From Rhodanobacter ginsengisoli (GTDB lineage: Bacteria; Pseudomonadota; Gammaproteobacteria; Xanthomonadales; Rhodanobacteraceae): a stretch of 64,000 bases of DNA. The notes beneath the pieces are model-generated. The model ran no database searches and was not told the origin of the DNA. It saw nothing but the letters and a program-made list of their open reading frames with translations. This document shows positions 8,607 to 17,220 of this stretch, in pieces. Within the stretch, counting starts at the first letter, position 1. The number at the start of each line of letters is the position of its first letter. The stretch lies in NCBI RefSeq assembly GCF_042657065.1, contig NZ_JBHSNF010000001.1, positions 1,116,001 through 1,180,000 on the forward strand. Direction: 5' to 3'. The translations under genes were made by a program, and so were the position numbers.

Positions 8607-9534
8607 GAACGAGTTGCCGTTGAATGCGCTGCGTGCGTTTGCGCTGGTCTATGCGCATGGAGGTGTGCGGGCCGCCGCACGCGAGCTGGGCATGGCGCAT
8701 TCCTCGGTGAGCCGACACCTGGGCGAACTGAGTCGCTGGCTCGGAGTGCCCCTGCTGCACACCGCGGCAGGCCGGGGCGCGCTGGTCTTCACGCCGCAGG
8801 GCGAGGCGCTGGGGCACGCCACGCTGGCCGGCCTGCAGGCGATCGGGCAGGCGGTGGCCGCATTGCGCGAGACCCGGCCGGCGCATGCGGTGATCCTGTC
8901 CACCTCGCCTTCGTTCGCGATCCGCTGGCTGTTGCCGCGGCTGCCGCAGCTGGAACAGGCGCATCCGAAGATCGAGCTGTCGGTGCTGGTGGATCAGAAA
9001 CTGGACGCACTCGACGACGGCCGCATCGATCTGGCCCTGCGCATGGGCCGTGGCCCGTGGCCCGGGCTGCACAGCGAGGCACTGATGGACGATGCGCTGT
9101 ATCCGGTGATGAGCCCCGCGCTGTGGCAGGCGTCCGGACGTCCGTCGAAACCGTTGCAGCTGGCGGGCCTGCGCCTGCTGCACGATCGCGATCCGCAGGC
9201 CGCGTGGGAACTCTGGCGACAGTTGCACGGGCCGGCGAAGCTCGCGCTGCAGGGCGGCGCGCGTTACGCCTCCTCCGACCTGGTGTTGCGCGCCGCCGCG
9301 CTGGGGCAGGGCGTGGCGCTGGCGCGGCACTGGCTGGCGGCTGACGACGTGGCCGCCGGCAGCCTGGTACGACCGTGCGGCGAACTCAGCGTGCCGCTCG
9401 GTCCGTCGTACTGGATCGTGCGGCCGCCCGCGCCACCGCGTCCGGCGGTCGCCGCGGTGATCGACTGGCTGCGCTGGCAGGCCGCGGGGCGCGGCCCAGC
9501 CGCCGCGCCGACGAAAGCCCGGGCGCGGGCGTAG
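8605..9534 (+). CDS. LysR-family transcriptional regulator
   Basis: This 309-residue protein has an N-terminal winged helix (NALRAFALVYAHGGVRAAARELG then HSSVSRHLGELSRWLG) and a LysR substrate-binding domain. The overall form is GcvA-like. It diverges from the lysE-type exporter and probably controls it and itself. The start at 8605 gives the standard LysR N-terminus. A perfect dyad overlaps that start codon. Confidence 0.9.
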   Translation: MNELPLNALRAFALVYAHGGVRAAARELGMAHSSVSRHLGELSRWLGVPLLHTAAGRGALVFTPQGEALGHATLAGLQAIGQAVAALRETRPAHAVILSTSPSFAIRWLLPRLPQLEQAHPKIELSVLVDQKLDALDDGRIDLALRMGRGPWPGLHSEALMDDALYPVMSPALWQASGRPSKPLQLAGLRLLHDRDPQAAWELWRQLHGPAKLALQGGARYASSDLVLRAAALGQGVALARHWLAADDVAAGSLVRPCGELSVPLGPSYWIVRPPAPPRPAVAAVIDWLRWQAAGRGPAAAPTKARARA

Positions 9535-9536
9535 CG

Positions 9537-9995
9537 ATGTCGCCGGTTTCGCCAGCCGCTCGGAGCATGACCGTCGCGGGGCAACTGCTCGGCGCCTTGT
9601 GGACTTCGCCGAACACGCTCTGCGGTCTGCTCGCCGGAGCCGTCGGCCTCGCCTTCGGCGCACGCGTGTGCTGGCGTCGTCGCGATCTCGCCGTGGTCTT
9701 CCAGCGCATGCCGTGGGGCGCCGGGGCGCTGACCCTGGGCAACGTGATCCTGCACACCGGCGTGGACCTCGACATACCGTGCCTCACCTACGCGCATCGC
9801 AGCGGGCGCGGCATCGAGGCGCCGATCCGGCTCGCCGATCACGAGCGTGCGCATGTCTATCAATACATGCTGCTCGGTCCGCTGTTCCTGCCGGTCTATC
9901 TGCTGTGCGGCGGCATCAGCGTGCGCAATCCGTTCGAGCGCGCCGCCGATCGCTACGCCCGCTGCGGGCGTGGCTGGTGGCCGGGTCGCGGCTGA
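9537..9995 (+). CDS. Small membrane protein with an HExxH motif, putative metallopeptidase-like
   Basis: The 152-residue product starts 2 nt after the LysR stop. It has hydrophobic stretches near residues 15-43 and 109-124. Between them lies HERAH (102-106) followed by VYQYMLLGP, and then NPFERAADRYA, where Glu134 or Asp138 could be a third ligand. This arrangement resembles short membrane metallopeptidase-like proteins, but I cannot name the family. An alternative start is the ATG at 9567. Its position suggests co-transcription with the regulator. Confidence 0.6.
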   Translation: MSPVSPAARSMTVAGQLLGALWTSPNTLCGLLAGAVGLAFGARVCWRRRDLAVVFQRMPWGAGALTLGNVILHTGVDLDIPCLTYAHRSGRGIEAPIRLADHERAHVYQYMLLGPLFLPVYLLCGGISVRNPFERAADRYARCGRGWWPGRG

Positions 9996-10019
9996 CCGGA
10001 TACGGTCGGCGGACCGCGT

Positions 10020-11108
10020 TCAGTCGCGCGGGCTGGCGTCGCGATACGTGCGGCGCAGCAGCTCGTGGAAGTGATGCACCGCGTTTTCGCGCAGCGGATT
10101 GAGCCGGCCGGCTTCATACGAACCCGAGGCGAGGCCGCGCTGCACGTCCTCGCAGATCGTCACGTCCTCGCCCTGCACTTCGTCGCTGAAGGCGATGTCC
10201 CTGGCGCGGCGCGCGATGCCGGCTTCGCTGCTGTCCGGCGCGTAGTAGAAGTCGAATTCGATCCGGCAACGGTCCAGCCCCAGCGGCAGCACGCGATTGG
10301 TCTGCAGGCGACCGGGCAGGATGTTCAGCATCGTGTTCGGATACAGGAAGTAGTACAGCGCCTCGCCGCTGCCGTACAGCTCGTCGCCGCTCTCCAGCGG
10401 GCTGAACTGGAACGAGTACCACGGCGCCGTCTCGGTGACGTAGCTGCGGTAGTCGAGCAGGCTGTTGAGGCCCGGATGGATCTGCGGCACGTGGTAACCC
10501 TCCAGGTAGTTGTCCACGTAGACCTTCCAGTTGCAGTCGATCTCCCAGCTGGCGCGATGATGGAATTCGTAGCCGTCCAGTGCACGCTCCGGCCCCAGCC
10601 GCGCATCGATGCCGGCGACGAATTCGTCGAACGGCGGCGCCTCGCCGGTGGCCACGAACACCAGCCCCTGCCACCGCTGCACGCGCACTTCCGGCAGACG
10701 GATGTCGGCGGGGTTGAAGTCCGGCGTTCGGCCCATCTCCGGGGCTCCGCGCAACACGCCGTCGAGGCCGTAGGTCCAGCCGTGATAGCGGCAGCGCAAT
10801 CCGCTGGCGCCACGGCCGTCGCAGCTGGCGATCGGCCCGGCGCGATGGCGGCAGACGTTGTGGAAGGCGCGGATCGTCGTGGCATCGCTGCGCACGATCA
10901 CCAGCGGCAGCCCGGCGATGGTGGTCACCACGTGGTCGCCCACGCCGGCGAGCTGGGTCTGATGACAGACCAGCTGCCAGCTGCGCCCGAATACCTGGGC
11001 GGCGTCCAGCGCCGGCATCCGCGGGTCGGTGTAGTAGCGCGCGGACAACGCCAGCGCATGGTCGAGCGGCTGCGGGGCCAGCGAGGCGGGGGCGAACAGG
11101 TCGGTCAT
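10020..11108 (-). CDS. Rieske-type ring-hydroxylating/demethylating oxygenase, large subunit
   Basis: The 362-residue protein has an N-terminal Rieske [2Fe-2S] centre (CRHRAG and CRYHGW) and a C-terminal mononuclear iron domain (NWKVYVDNYLEGYHVPQIHP). The form is close to choline-monooxygenase or glycine-betaine-demethylase-like oxygenases, but the substrate is not decided. No ferredoxin reductase gene is adjacent, so the electron donor must be encoded elsewhere. The ATG at 11108 is used; an upstream TTG would add two residues. Neither has a good ribosome-binding site. Confidence 0.85.
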   Translation of the reverse strand: MTDLFAPASLAPQPLDHALALSARYYTDPRMPALDAAQVFGRSWQLVCHQTQLAGVGDHVVTTIAGLPLVIVRSDATTIRAFHNVCRHRAGPIASCDGRGASGLRCRYHGWTYGLDGVLRGAPEMGRTPDFNPADIRLPEVRVQRWQGLVFVATGEAPPFDEFVAGIDARLGPERALDGYEFHHRASWEIDCNWKVYVDNYLEGYHVPQIHPGLNSLLDYRSYVTETAPWYSFQFSPLESGDELYGSGEALYYFLYPNTMLNILPGRLQTNRVLPLGLDRCRIEFDFYYAPDSSEAGIARRARDIAFSDEVQGEDVTICEDVQRGLASGSYEAGRLNPLRENAVHHFHELLRRTYRDASPRD

Positions 11109-11301
11109 GGACAAACTGCCGGAGGGAATGCGATGCCGGAGTATTGACTCCCGCGCGCGTCACGGGAAGGGGGCGGCTTCGCGCGACTGGAAAGTTCGGC
11201 AGGCACCGCGCCGCATCCGTCCGAAACCGCTGGTCGCAATACTCCCGGGTATAGCGGGGATCAGCCGCCTGGTCGCGTGCGCCGCCGGCCCCGGTCCGGG
11301 C

Positions 11302-11904
11302 TCAGCTGACCGTGCGCGGCACGAAGCGCAGCGCCACCGAGTTCATGCAGTAGCGCAGGCCGGTCGGCCGCGGGCCATCCTCGAACACGTGGCCGAGATG
11401 GCTGTCGCATCCGGCGCAACTGATCGCCGTACGGGTCATGCCGAACATGTGATCGCTGTGCTCGACCACGTTGCGGCGGGCGATCGGCTGCCAGAAGCTG
11501 GGCCAGCCGGTGCCGGAGTCGAATTGCGTGGCGGCGTCGTACAGCGCCGTGGCACAGGCCATGCAGCGGTAAAGGCCGGGCACGGCGGGCTTCTCGTGCG
11601 CGCCGCTGAACGCCCGTTCGGTGCCGTCGCGACGCATGATCTCGTAGGACGCCGGCGACAGCCGCTGGCGCCATTGCGCATCGGTCAACACCAGCTTCGG
11701 CACCTCGCGCGCACCGAGGTCGCGGCCATCGTCGCCAAAGATTTCCAGCAATACCTTGCCGGGCTTGCCGACCGGCGTGTTGGCGGCGGCGAACAGGCGG
11801 GGCGCCAGCAGGCCGCCGCCAGTCAGCAGCAGGGCACCGCCGGTGAGCGTGGCGCGCAGGAAGCGACGGCGATCCATCGCGAGGGTTTCATCGAGACGTG
11901 ACAT
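11302..11904 (-). CDS. msrB: Exported peptide-methionine (R)-S-oxide reductase MsrB
   Basis: MsrB reduces the R form of methionine sulfoxide in proteins. The 200-residue product starts with a twin-arginine leader (MDRRRFLRATLTGG followed by a hydrophobic run), so it acts outside the cytoplasm. Zinc pairs are CMAC and CAGC, and the catalytic cysteine lies in RYCMNSVALRF near the end. Its start is marked by ACGGAGG. It lies 27 nt after dipZ on the same strand; DipZ carries a thioredoxin-like domain able to supply periplasmic electrons, so the two likely form one repair system. Confidence 0.93.
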   Translation of the reverse strand: MSRLDETLAMDRRRFLRATLTGGALLLTGGGLLAPRLFAAANTPVGKPGKVLLEIFGDDGRDLGAREVPKLVLTDAQWRQRLSPASYEIMRRDGTERAFSGAHEKPAVPGLYRCMACATALYDAATQFDSGTGWPSFWQPIARRNVVEHSDHMFGMTRTAISCAGCDSHLGHVFEDGPRPTGLRYCMNSVALRFVPRTVS

Positions 11905-11931
11905 GGCAACCTCCGTGGGGATGGGGTGGGA

Positions 11932-13653
11932 TCAGCCGAACGTGAAGGCGTATGCCTGCACACCCGGGTCGAGGAAGGTGATTTCGAACAGCCGCTCGCC
12001 GCTGCCGTTGGCCTGGCGCACCAGCTGGTACAGGCGCTGGCTGTCGATCGTGCCGTTGCCGTCGGCGTCGGTATCCATGCCGTGGTCGGCACCCGGCGGC
12101 TTGCCGTCGATGGTCACCCGGAAGCGCACCGGCTTGCCGTCGCTGCCCGGGCCCAGCACCAGGTGCAGGTCGCGGCCGCGGAAGCGGTAGGCGATGCCGC
12201 CGCCGGCCCGGTCCAGCTGCGCGTTCTCGCCATGCACGGTCCAGCGGCCATCGAGCGTCCACTGGTTGGTGCCCAGCACGGCGGGAGCGTGATAGTCCAG
12301 GGCGTCGTCATGGGCCACCTGGCCCCCGGCGAAATTCCGTGCACGGGCGTAACCGACATAGGTTTCCGGCGAGCGGGTGGAGTCGTCGGAGGCCGCGGCC
12401 TCGACCCCCTGGCGAACGTCGTTGACGTAGCCGCCGGGCAGGTTCTTCTGGCCCGCGGCGGTCAGCAGCTGGCGGATGACGTCTTCGCTTTCGTGGTAGT
12501 TGCCTTCGCCGAAGTGGTGATGGCGGATCCGGCCCTGCGCGTCGATGAAGTAGTGCGCCGGCCAGTACTGGTTGTCGAAGCCTTTCCAGATCGCGTAGCT
12601 GTTGTCCAGCGCCACCGGGTAATCCACGCCCAGGTCCTTCACCGCCCGGGCGACGTTGTCCGGGTTCTTCTCGAACGCGAACTCCGGCGCATGCACGCCG
12701 ATGATCACCAGCCCATGATCCCTGTACTTGTCGGCCCAGCCGCGCACATACGGCAGGGTGCGGATGCAGTTGATGCAGGAGTACGTCCAGAAATCGACCA
12801 GCACCACCTTGCCGCGCAGCGACTCGGTCGTCAGCGGCGGGCTGTTGAGCCATTCGGTGGCACCGGCCAGTGACGGGAACGTGCCTTCCACCGGCAGCGG
12901 CTCGCCGGTCTTCAGCACCGGCTGCGGCGCCGGCGCCGGGCGTACCGCGTCGATCAGTTTCTGTTCGATGCCGCCGGTGCTGGCCAGCGAGATCCGGGTC
13001 AGCAGGCCGGTATCCAGGCCCAGCGCGATCGCGGCGACGCCGCACAACACCAGCACGCCGAGTGCGCGGCGGACCCATTCGCCCGCGCCCAGCGAGCGCT
13101 TCATCAGCGCGAACACCTTGCCGCCGATCAGCAGCGCCAGGCCCAGCGAGGTGGCCGCGCCGCCGGCGTAGGTGAGCAGCAGCAGGGTGGTCTGCACGCT
13201 GGCACCATTGAGCGCCGCGCCGGTCAGCAGCAGGCCCAGGATCGGCCCGGCGCAAGGGGCCCACAGCAGCCCGGTGGCCACGCCGAGGCCGGCCGCGCCC
13301 CAGATCGAATCACCGTTGCCATCCGAATGCCGCGACAGGCGGTTGCCCAGTGCCACGAACGGGCGGCTGATCCACTCGGCCAGATGGGTCGACAGCAGGG
13401 TCAGGCCGAGGAAGGCCAGCACCACCAGCGCCACGTAGCGGCCGTACTGGTTGGCATGTACCGCCCAGCCGCCGCCCAGCGCCGCCAGCGTGGCCACCCC
13501 TGCGAACGTGATCGCCATGCCCAGCAGCATCGGCAGGCCGTTGCGCATGAACGGCTTGTCGGAGCGGGCGAACACGAACGGCAACACCGGCAGGATGCAG
13601 GGGCTGAGGATGGTCAGGACGCCACCGAGGTAGGCGAGGATCAACACGAGCAT
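11932..13653 (-). CDS. dipZ: DipZ-type protein: CcdA/DsbD membrane domain plus TlpA-like thioredoxin domain
   Basis: The 573-residue protein moves reducing equivalents across the inner membrane to periplasmic thiol enzymes. Its N-terminal half is a CcdA-like multi-helix domain with the paired cysteines in SPCILPVLP and APCAGPI. A thioredoxin-like domain follows with the active site SCINC, and a C-terminal beta-rich domain typical of DipZ closes it. It is the first gene of a two-gene unit with exported msrB. A perfect GTAACC-N16-CGAA promoter precedes it by about 35 nt, shared in type with the divergent ECF sigma gene. Confidence 0.92.
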   Translation of the reverse strand: MLVLILAYLGGVLTILSPCILPVLPFVFARSDKPFMRNGLPMLLGMAITFAGVATLAALGGGWAVHANQYGRYVALVVLAFLGLTLLSTHLAEWISRPFVALGNRLSRHSDGNGDSIWGAAGLGVATGLLWAPCAGPILGLLLTGAALNGASVQTTLLLLTYAGGAATSLGLALLIGGKVFALMKRSLGAGEWVRRALGVLVLCGVAAIALGLDTGLLTRISLASTGGIEQKLIDAVRPAPAPQPVLKTGEPLPVEGTFPSLAGATEWLNSPPLTTESLRGKVVLVDFWTYSCINCIRTLPYVRGWADKYRDHGLVIIGVHAPEFAFEKNPDNVARAVKDLGVDYPVALDNSYAIWKGFDNQYWPAHYFIDAQGRIRHHHFGEGNYHESEDVIRQLLTAAGQKNLPGGYVNDVRQGVEAAASDDSTRSPETYVGYARARNFAGGQVAHDDALDYHAPAVLGTNQWTLDGRWTVHGENAQLDRAGGGIAYRFRGRDLHLVLGPGSDGKPVRFRVTIDGKPPGADHGMDTDADGNGTIDSQRLYQLVRQANGSGERLFEITFLDPGVQAYAFTFG

Positions 13654-13688
13654 GGTTTTTCGTCCGTGGGTGGTTGGTTGTCTGGCTA

Positions 13689-13714
13689 TTCGCCATCCGC
13701 GCGACGGCGGTTAC
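13689..13714 (-). promoter_or_regulatory. ECF (SigF-type) promoter of dipZ-msrB
   Basis: Read on the minus strand this is GTAACC (13714-13709), 16 nt, then CGAA (13692-13689). It matches exactly the two-block promoter I recall for Caulobacter sigma-F. The start of transcription would fall near 13682, leaving a leader of about 30 nt before dipZ. Confidence 0.75.
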
Positions 13715-13727
13715 CTGCTTGTACGAA

Positions 13728-13753
13728 GTAACGTCGGCCGGGGATGCAGCGAA
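13728..13753 (+). promoter_or_regulatory. ECF (SigF-type) autoregulatory promoter of the sigma/anti-sigma operon
   Basis: GTAACG (13728-13733), 16 nt, then CGAA (13750-13753). It differs at one base from the copy on the opposite strand, 13 bp away. Transcription would begin near 13760, about 40 nt before the sigma gene start. Confidence 0.72.
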
Positions 13754-13798
13754 TATCCGGCAAGCGGCCCGTTTCGGGTCACGTCTGCTGGATCGAGC

Positions 13799-14464
13799 AT
13801 GTCGCAAGCCTTGACCGCCACCGGCTTCATGGGTCTAGATAGTGGACTTTCCCGCAAGGCGAGTCTGTTCCGGATCGTGCCAGTCGAATCCACCGTTGCC
13901 AGCACCGGCGAATCGCCCGACCAGCGTCGGGCGGCGTGGATGGCGGCTGCGCAGGCCGGCGATCGCCGCGCCTACGAGAAGCTGCTGGCCGATTCGGTCG
14001 CCCTGATCCGCGCGGCGGCGCGGCGCCAGGGCGTGGCGCACGACAACCTCGACGACGTGGTCCAGGAAACCCTGATGACCGTGCACCGCGTGCGCCACAC
14101 CTTCGATCCGGCGCGCTCGTACGATGCCTGGCTCAGCGCGATCGCCAGCCGCCGGGCGATCGATGCGTTGCGCAGCCACGGCCGCCGTAACAGTCGCGAG
14201 CTGCACGACGAATATGCAGTGGACAACCATCCGGAGGCCGACGATGCCAGCGCCGCCACCGAGAGCGCCCAGCGTGCCCGGCGCCTGCGCGAAGCCATCG
14301 CGGAATTGCCGCCGGGCCAGCGCGAGGCGGCGGAGCAGTTGGGACTGCACGAGCGCTCGCTGAGCGAGGCGGCCGAGTTGACCGGACGCAATACCGGCGC
14401 GCTGAAAGTCAATCTGCATCGCGCGCTGAAGGCGCTGCGCGAACGCTTCCACGGAGAACCCTGA
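13799..14464 (+). CDS. ECF sigma factor, SigF/EcfF type
   Basis: The 221-residue protein has sigma region 2 (HDNLDDVVQETLMTVHRVRHTF, with the DxxQE core) and region 4 (LPPGQREAAEQLGLHERSLSEAAE then GALKVNLHRALKALRERF). It lies 4 nt before a six-helix anti-sigma gene. Starts at 13799, 13829 or GTG 13877 are possible; I chose 13799, which follows a weak GGATCGAG. The twin promoters on each side of the divergent region predict that it drives itself, its anti-sigma factor and dipZ-msrB. Confidence 0.9.
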   Translation: MSQALTATGFMGLDSGLSRKASLFRIVPVESTVASTGESPDQRRAAWMAAAQAGDRRAYEKLLADSVALIRAAARRQGVAHDNLDDVVQETLMTVHRVRHTFDPARSYDAWLSAIASRRAIDALRSHGRRNSRELHDEYAVDNHPEADDASAATESAQRARRLREAIAELPPGQREAAEQLGLHERSLSEAAELTGRNTGALKVNLHRALKALRERFHGEP

Positions 14465-14468
14465 GGCC

Positions 14469-15122
14469 ATGTCCGAGCTGCCATCCCATGAGGCACTGAT
14501 CGACCGTCTCGGCACCGAGCTGGTGCCGGTGCGGCGGTTGCTGCCGCCCGGGCTGCGCGCCGTCGGCTGGCTGCTGGCGGTGGCGGCGATCGCCGCCGTG
14601 CTGCTGATGCATTACGGCGCAGGCGGCATGATGCGCCGGCTGGGCGGTGCGCCGGATCTGGCCTGGGCTGCGCTCGGCGCGGTGATCACCGCGATCAGCG
14701 CGGCGTGGGCGGCGTTCACCCTGGGCGTCCCCGGTCGCCGCGCGGCATGGGCATGGCTGCCGCTGCCGGGTGCGCTGCTGTGGATCGGCGCCAGCGGGCT
14801 CGGTTGCCTGCGCCAGTGGATCGCACCGGGCACCAGCGTCGCCGGCCTGCACCAGTCCGCCGACTGCCTGGTCTTCATCGTCAGCTTCTCGGTACCGCTG
14901 TCGGCGCTGCTGATCCTGATGCTGCGCCGCGCCTGCCCGTTGCGGCCGGTGCTGACGGCGGTGCTGATCGGCCTGGCCAGCGCCGCCGCCTCGGCCAGCC
15001 TGCTGGAGATCTGCCACGCCTACGATGCGGCGGCTACCGACCTGCTGACGCATGCGGCGGCGGTGGCGATCGTGGTGGGCGCCAATGCCGCGATGGGTGG
15101 GCGCCTCCTGTCGAAAGCCTGA
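14469..15122 (+). CDS. nrsF: NrsF/DUF1109-type membrane anti-sigma factor
   Basis: The 217-residue protein has about six transmembrane helices and the length of the DUF1109 family, whose known member NrsF inhibits Caulobacter sigma-F. It has four cysteines, 113, 133, 156 and 182. Positions 133 (HQSADCLVFI) and 182 (LLEICHAY) appear to match the two cysteines I remember as required for sensing in NrsF. It starts 4 nt after the sigma gene, so the two are coupled. The likely signal is thiol or methionine oxidation in the envelope. Confidence 0.85.
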   Translation: MSELPSHEALIDRLGTELVPVRRLLPPGLRAVGWLLAVAAIAAVLLMHYGAGGMMRRLGGAPDLAWAALGAVITAISAAWAAFTLGVPGRRAAWAWLPLPGALLWIGASGLGCLRQWIAPGTSVAGLHQSADCLVFIVSFSVPLSALLILMLRRACPLRPVLTAVLIGLASAAASASLLEICHAYDAAATDLLTHAAAVAIVVGANAAMGGRLLSKA

Positions 15123-15138
15123 ATACTCACGCCATGCT

Positions 15139-15218
15139 TGTGGGAGCGATTTCAGTCGCGATGCTTCTGCTCTGAACCATACAAAAGCAAGAGCATCGCG
15201 ACTGAAGTCGCTCCCACA
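15139..15218. repeat. Inverted pair of REP-like elements
   Basis: Two 26-nt arms (15139-15164 and 15193-15218) beginning TGTGGGAGCG and ending CGCTCCCACA are complementary at all but one position. They flank a 28-nt centre. This type of GTGGGAGCGACTTCAGTCGC unit is common between genes of Pseudomonas and Xanthomonadales. It sits between nrsF and convergent yajQ and may also stop transcription. Confidence 0.85.
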
Positions 15219-15251
15219 GTCGATCTCGCCGCTGCCTCGGCAGGTTCTTCG

Positions 15252-15734
15252 TCAGTCGCGGAAATTGTCGAACTGAAGCGGCAGCTCCACCTCGGACTGG
15301 CGCAGCAACGCCATGGCCTGCTGCAGGTCGTCACGCTTCTTGCCGCTGATGCGCAGCTTGTCGCCATTGATCTGCGCCTCGACCTTGAGCTTGGCCGCCT
15401 TCAGCTCGCCGATCAGCTTCTTCGCCATCGGCTGCTCGATCCCCTGCTTCACGGTGATCTTCTGGCGCGAGCCGCCCAGGTTGGTTTCCGGGTCGCCCAC
15501 GTCCAGCGCGCGGATGTCGATCTTTCGCGCCACCAGCCGGCCGCGCAGGATGTCCAGCATCTGCTGCAGCTGGAATTCGCTGGGTGCGCTCTGGGTGATC
15601 ACGAAATCGTCCAGCGTGTACGACGCATCCTGACCCTTGAAGTCGAAACGGGTCGACAGCTCGCGGTTGGCCTGGTCGACCGCATTGGTCAGTTCGTGCT
15701 TGTCGACTTCGGAGATCACGTCAAAGGAGGGCAT
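15252..15734 (-). CDS. yajQ: YajQ-family nucleotide-binding protein
   Basis: The 160-residue protein matches YajQ over its full length, opening MPSFDVISEVDKHELTNAVD and containing TRFDFKG and ISGKKRDDLQ. Members bind nucleotides, and the Xanthomonas member is reported as a cyclic di-GMP-binding regulator. The start at 15734 gives the conserved family N-terminus; a longer open frame has no support. It is convergent with nrsF. Confidence 0.93.
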   Translation of the reverse strand: MPSFDVISEVDKHELTNAVDQANRELSTRFDFKGQDASYTLDDFVITQSAPSEFQLQQMLDILRGRLVARKIDIRALDVGDPETNLGGSRQKITVKQGIEQPMAKKLIGELKAAKLKVEAQINGDKLRISGKKRDDLQQAMALLRQSEVELPLQFDNFRD

Positions 15735-15843
15735 GGCGGCAGCTCGTGGAGAACGGTGGATCAGTGTAAGCGATGCCGCGCGCGGCGGCTGATGGATAAT
15801 GCCCCGTTGCGACGCGCAGCGGAACGAGCAGGGCGATGACCGA

Positions 15844-17022
15844 ATGAAAGTGGATGTGCTGATCGTCGGCGCCGGTGCCGCGGGCCTGATGTGCGCGATC
15901 GCCGCCGGCCAGCGCGGCCGGCGGGTGCTGGTGGTCGACCATGCGAACAAGGTCGGCAAGAAGATCCTGATGTCCGGCGGCGGCCGCTGCAACTTCACCA
16001 ACACGGGCGCCGGCCCGGCCAATTTCCTCTCGGCCAACCCGCACTTCGCCAAGTCCGCGCTGGCGCGCTACACGCCGTGGGACTTCATCGCGCTGGTCGA
16101 GAAGCACGGTATCGCCTACCACGAGAAGGAACTGGGCCAGCTGTTCTGCGACGACTCCTCCAAGCAGATCGTGCGCATGCTGCTGGACGAGTGCGCCGCC
16201 GCCGGCGTCACCGTGGAGGCGAGTTGCGGCGTGCAGCGCGTGCGCAAGACGCCGGAGGGCTTCAGCGTCCGGACCGCGCGCGGCGAGGTGCATGCGGAGT
16301 CGCTGGTGGTGGCCAGCGGCGGCCTGTCGATTCCCAGCATGGGGGCCAGCGGCTTCGGCTACGAACTGGCGCGCCAGTTCGGCCACGCCGTGCTGCCGAC
16401 CCGCGCCGGCCTGGTGCCGCTGACCCTCAGCGGCAAGCACCAGGAGCATTACCAGGACCTGGCGGGCGTGGCCCTGCCGCTGGCCGAGACCCGGGTCGGC
16501 AAGCAGAGCTTCCGTGCCGGCCTGCTGTTTACCCACCGTGGCCTCAGCGGCCCGTCGATCCTGCAGATTTCCTCCTACTGGCAACCCGGCGACGACCTGC
16601 GCATCGACCTGCTGCCCGACCAGGACACCGGCGACTGGCTGATCGGGCAACGCCAGGCCAGGCCGCTGGCCGAACTGAAGACCGTACTCGGCGATGTCCT
16701 GCCGAAACGGCTGGCGCAGCGCCTGTGCGAGCAATGGTTCGAGAGCCGGCCGATGCGCCAGTACCGCGAAGCCGAGCTGGCGCAGATCGGCAGCCAGCTC
16801 AACGCGTGGCCTATCACCGCCAGCGGTACCGAAGGCTACCGCACCGCCGAGGTCACCCTGGGCGGCGTCGACACCGACGGCCTGTCCTCCAGCACCATGC
16901 AGTCCCGGCTCGTCCCCGGCCTGTATTTCATCGGCGAAGTGGTCGACGTCACCGGCTGGCTCGGCGGCTACAACTTCCAGTGGGCGTGGGCGTCGGGGCA
17001 GGCCGCGGGGCAGGTGGCCTAG
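15844..17022 (+). CDS. HI0933/BaiN-type NAD(P)/FAD-dependent oxidoreductase
   Basis: The 392-residue flavoprotein has an N-terminal dinucleotide fold (VLIVGAGAAGLMCAIAAGQRG) and the family signature GKKILMSGGGRCNFTN. It ends with the second FAD contact GEVVDVTGWLGGYNFQWAWASG. The cellular substrate of this widespread family is not established. The start at 15844 gives MKVDVLIVGAG, typical for the fold. It is divergent from yajQ and followed by a 198-nt gap. Confidence 0.88.
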   Translation: MKVDVLIVGAGAAGLMCAIAAGQRGRRVLVVDHANKVGKKILMSGGGRCNFTNTGAGPANFLSANPHFAKSALARYTPWDFIALVEKHGIAYHEKELGQLFCDDSSKQIVRMLLDECAAAGVTVEASCGVQRVRKTPEGFSVRTARGEVHAESLVVASGGLSIPSMGASGFGYELARQFGHAVLPTRAGLVPLTLSGKHQEHYQDLAGVALPLAETRVGKQSFRAGLLFTHRGLSGPSILQISSYWQPGDDLRIDLLPDQDTGDWLIGQRQARPLAELKTVLGDVLPKRLAQRLCEQWFESRPMRQYREAELAQIGSQLNAWPITASGTEGYRTAEVTLGGVDTDGLSSSTMQSRLVPGLYFIGEVVDVTGWLGGYNFQWAWASGQAAGQVA

Positions 17023-17220
17023 TCGGCGCCGTGCCCCGATGCCGCCGAGGACGCGTTGGCCACCCTTGCTGCTGCGGTGCCTTCGCCGGGCTGACCCGTC
17101 CCCTGATCCGGGATATCCGGCTTGACGCGTCGGGTCCGGAATCGCAGCATCTCCCGGGCGTTCCCGATCCGGCCACCGCGGCGATTCGGGTCAGATGGTC
17201 TTTCCTCAAGGAAGAAAATC

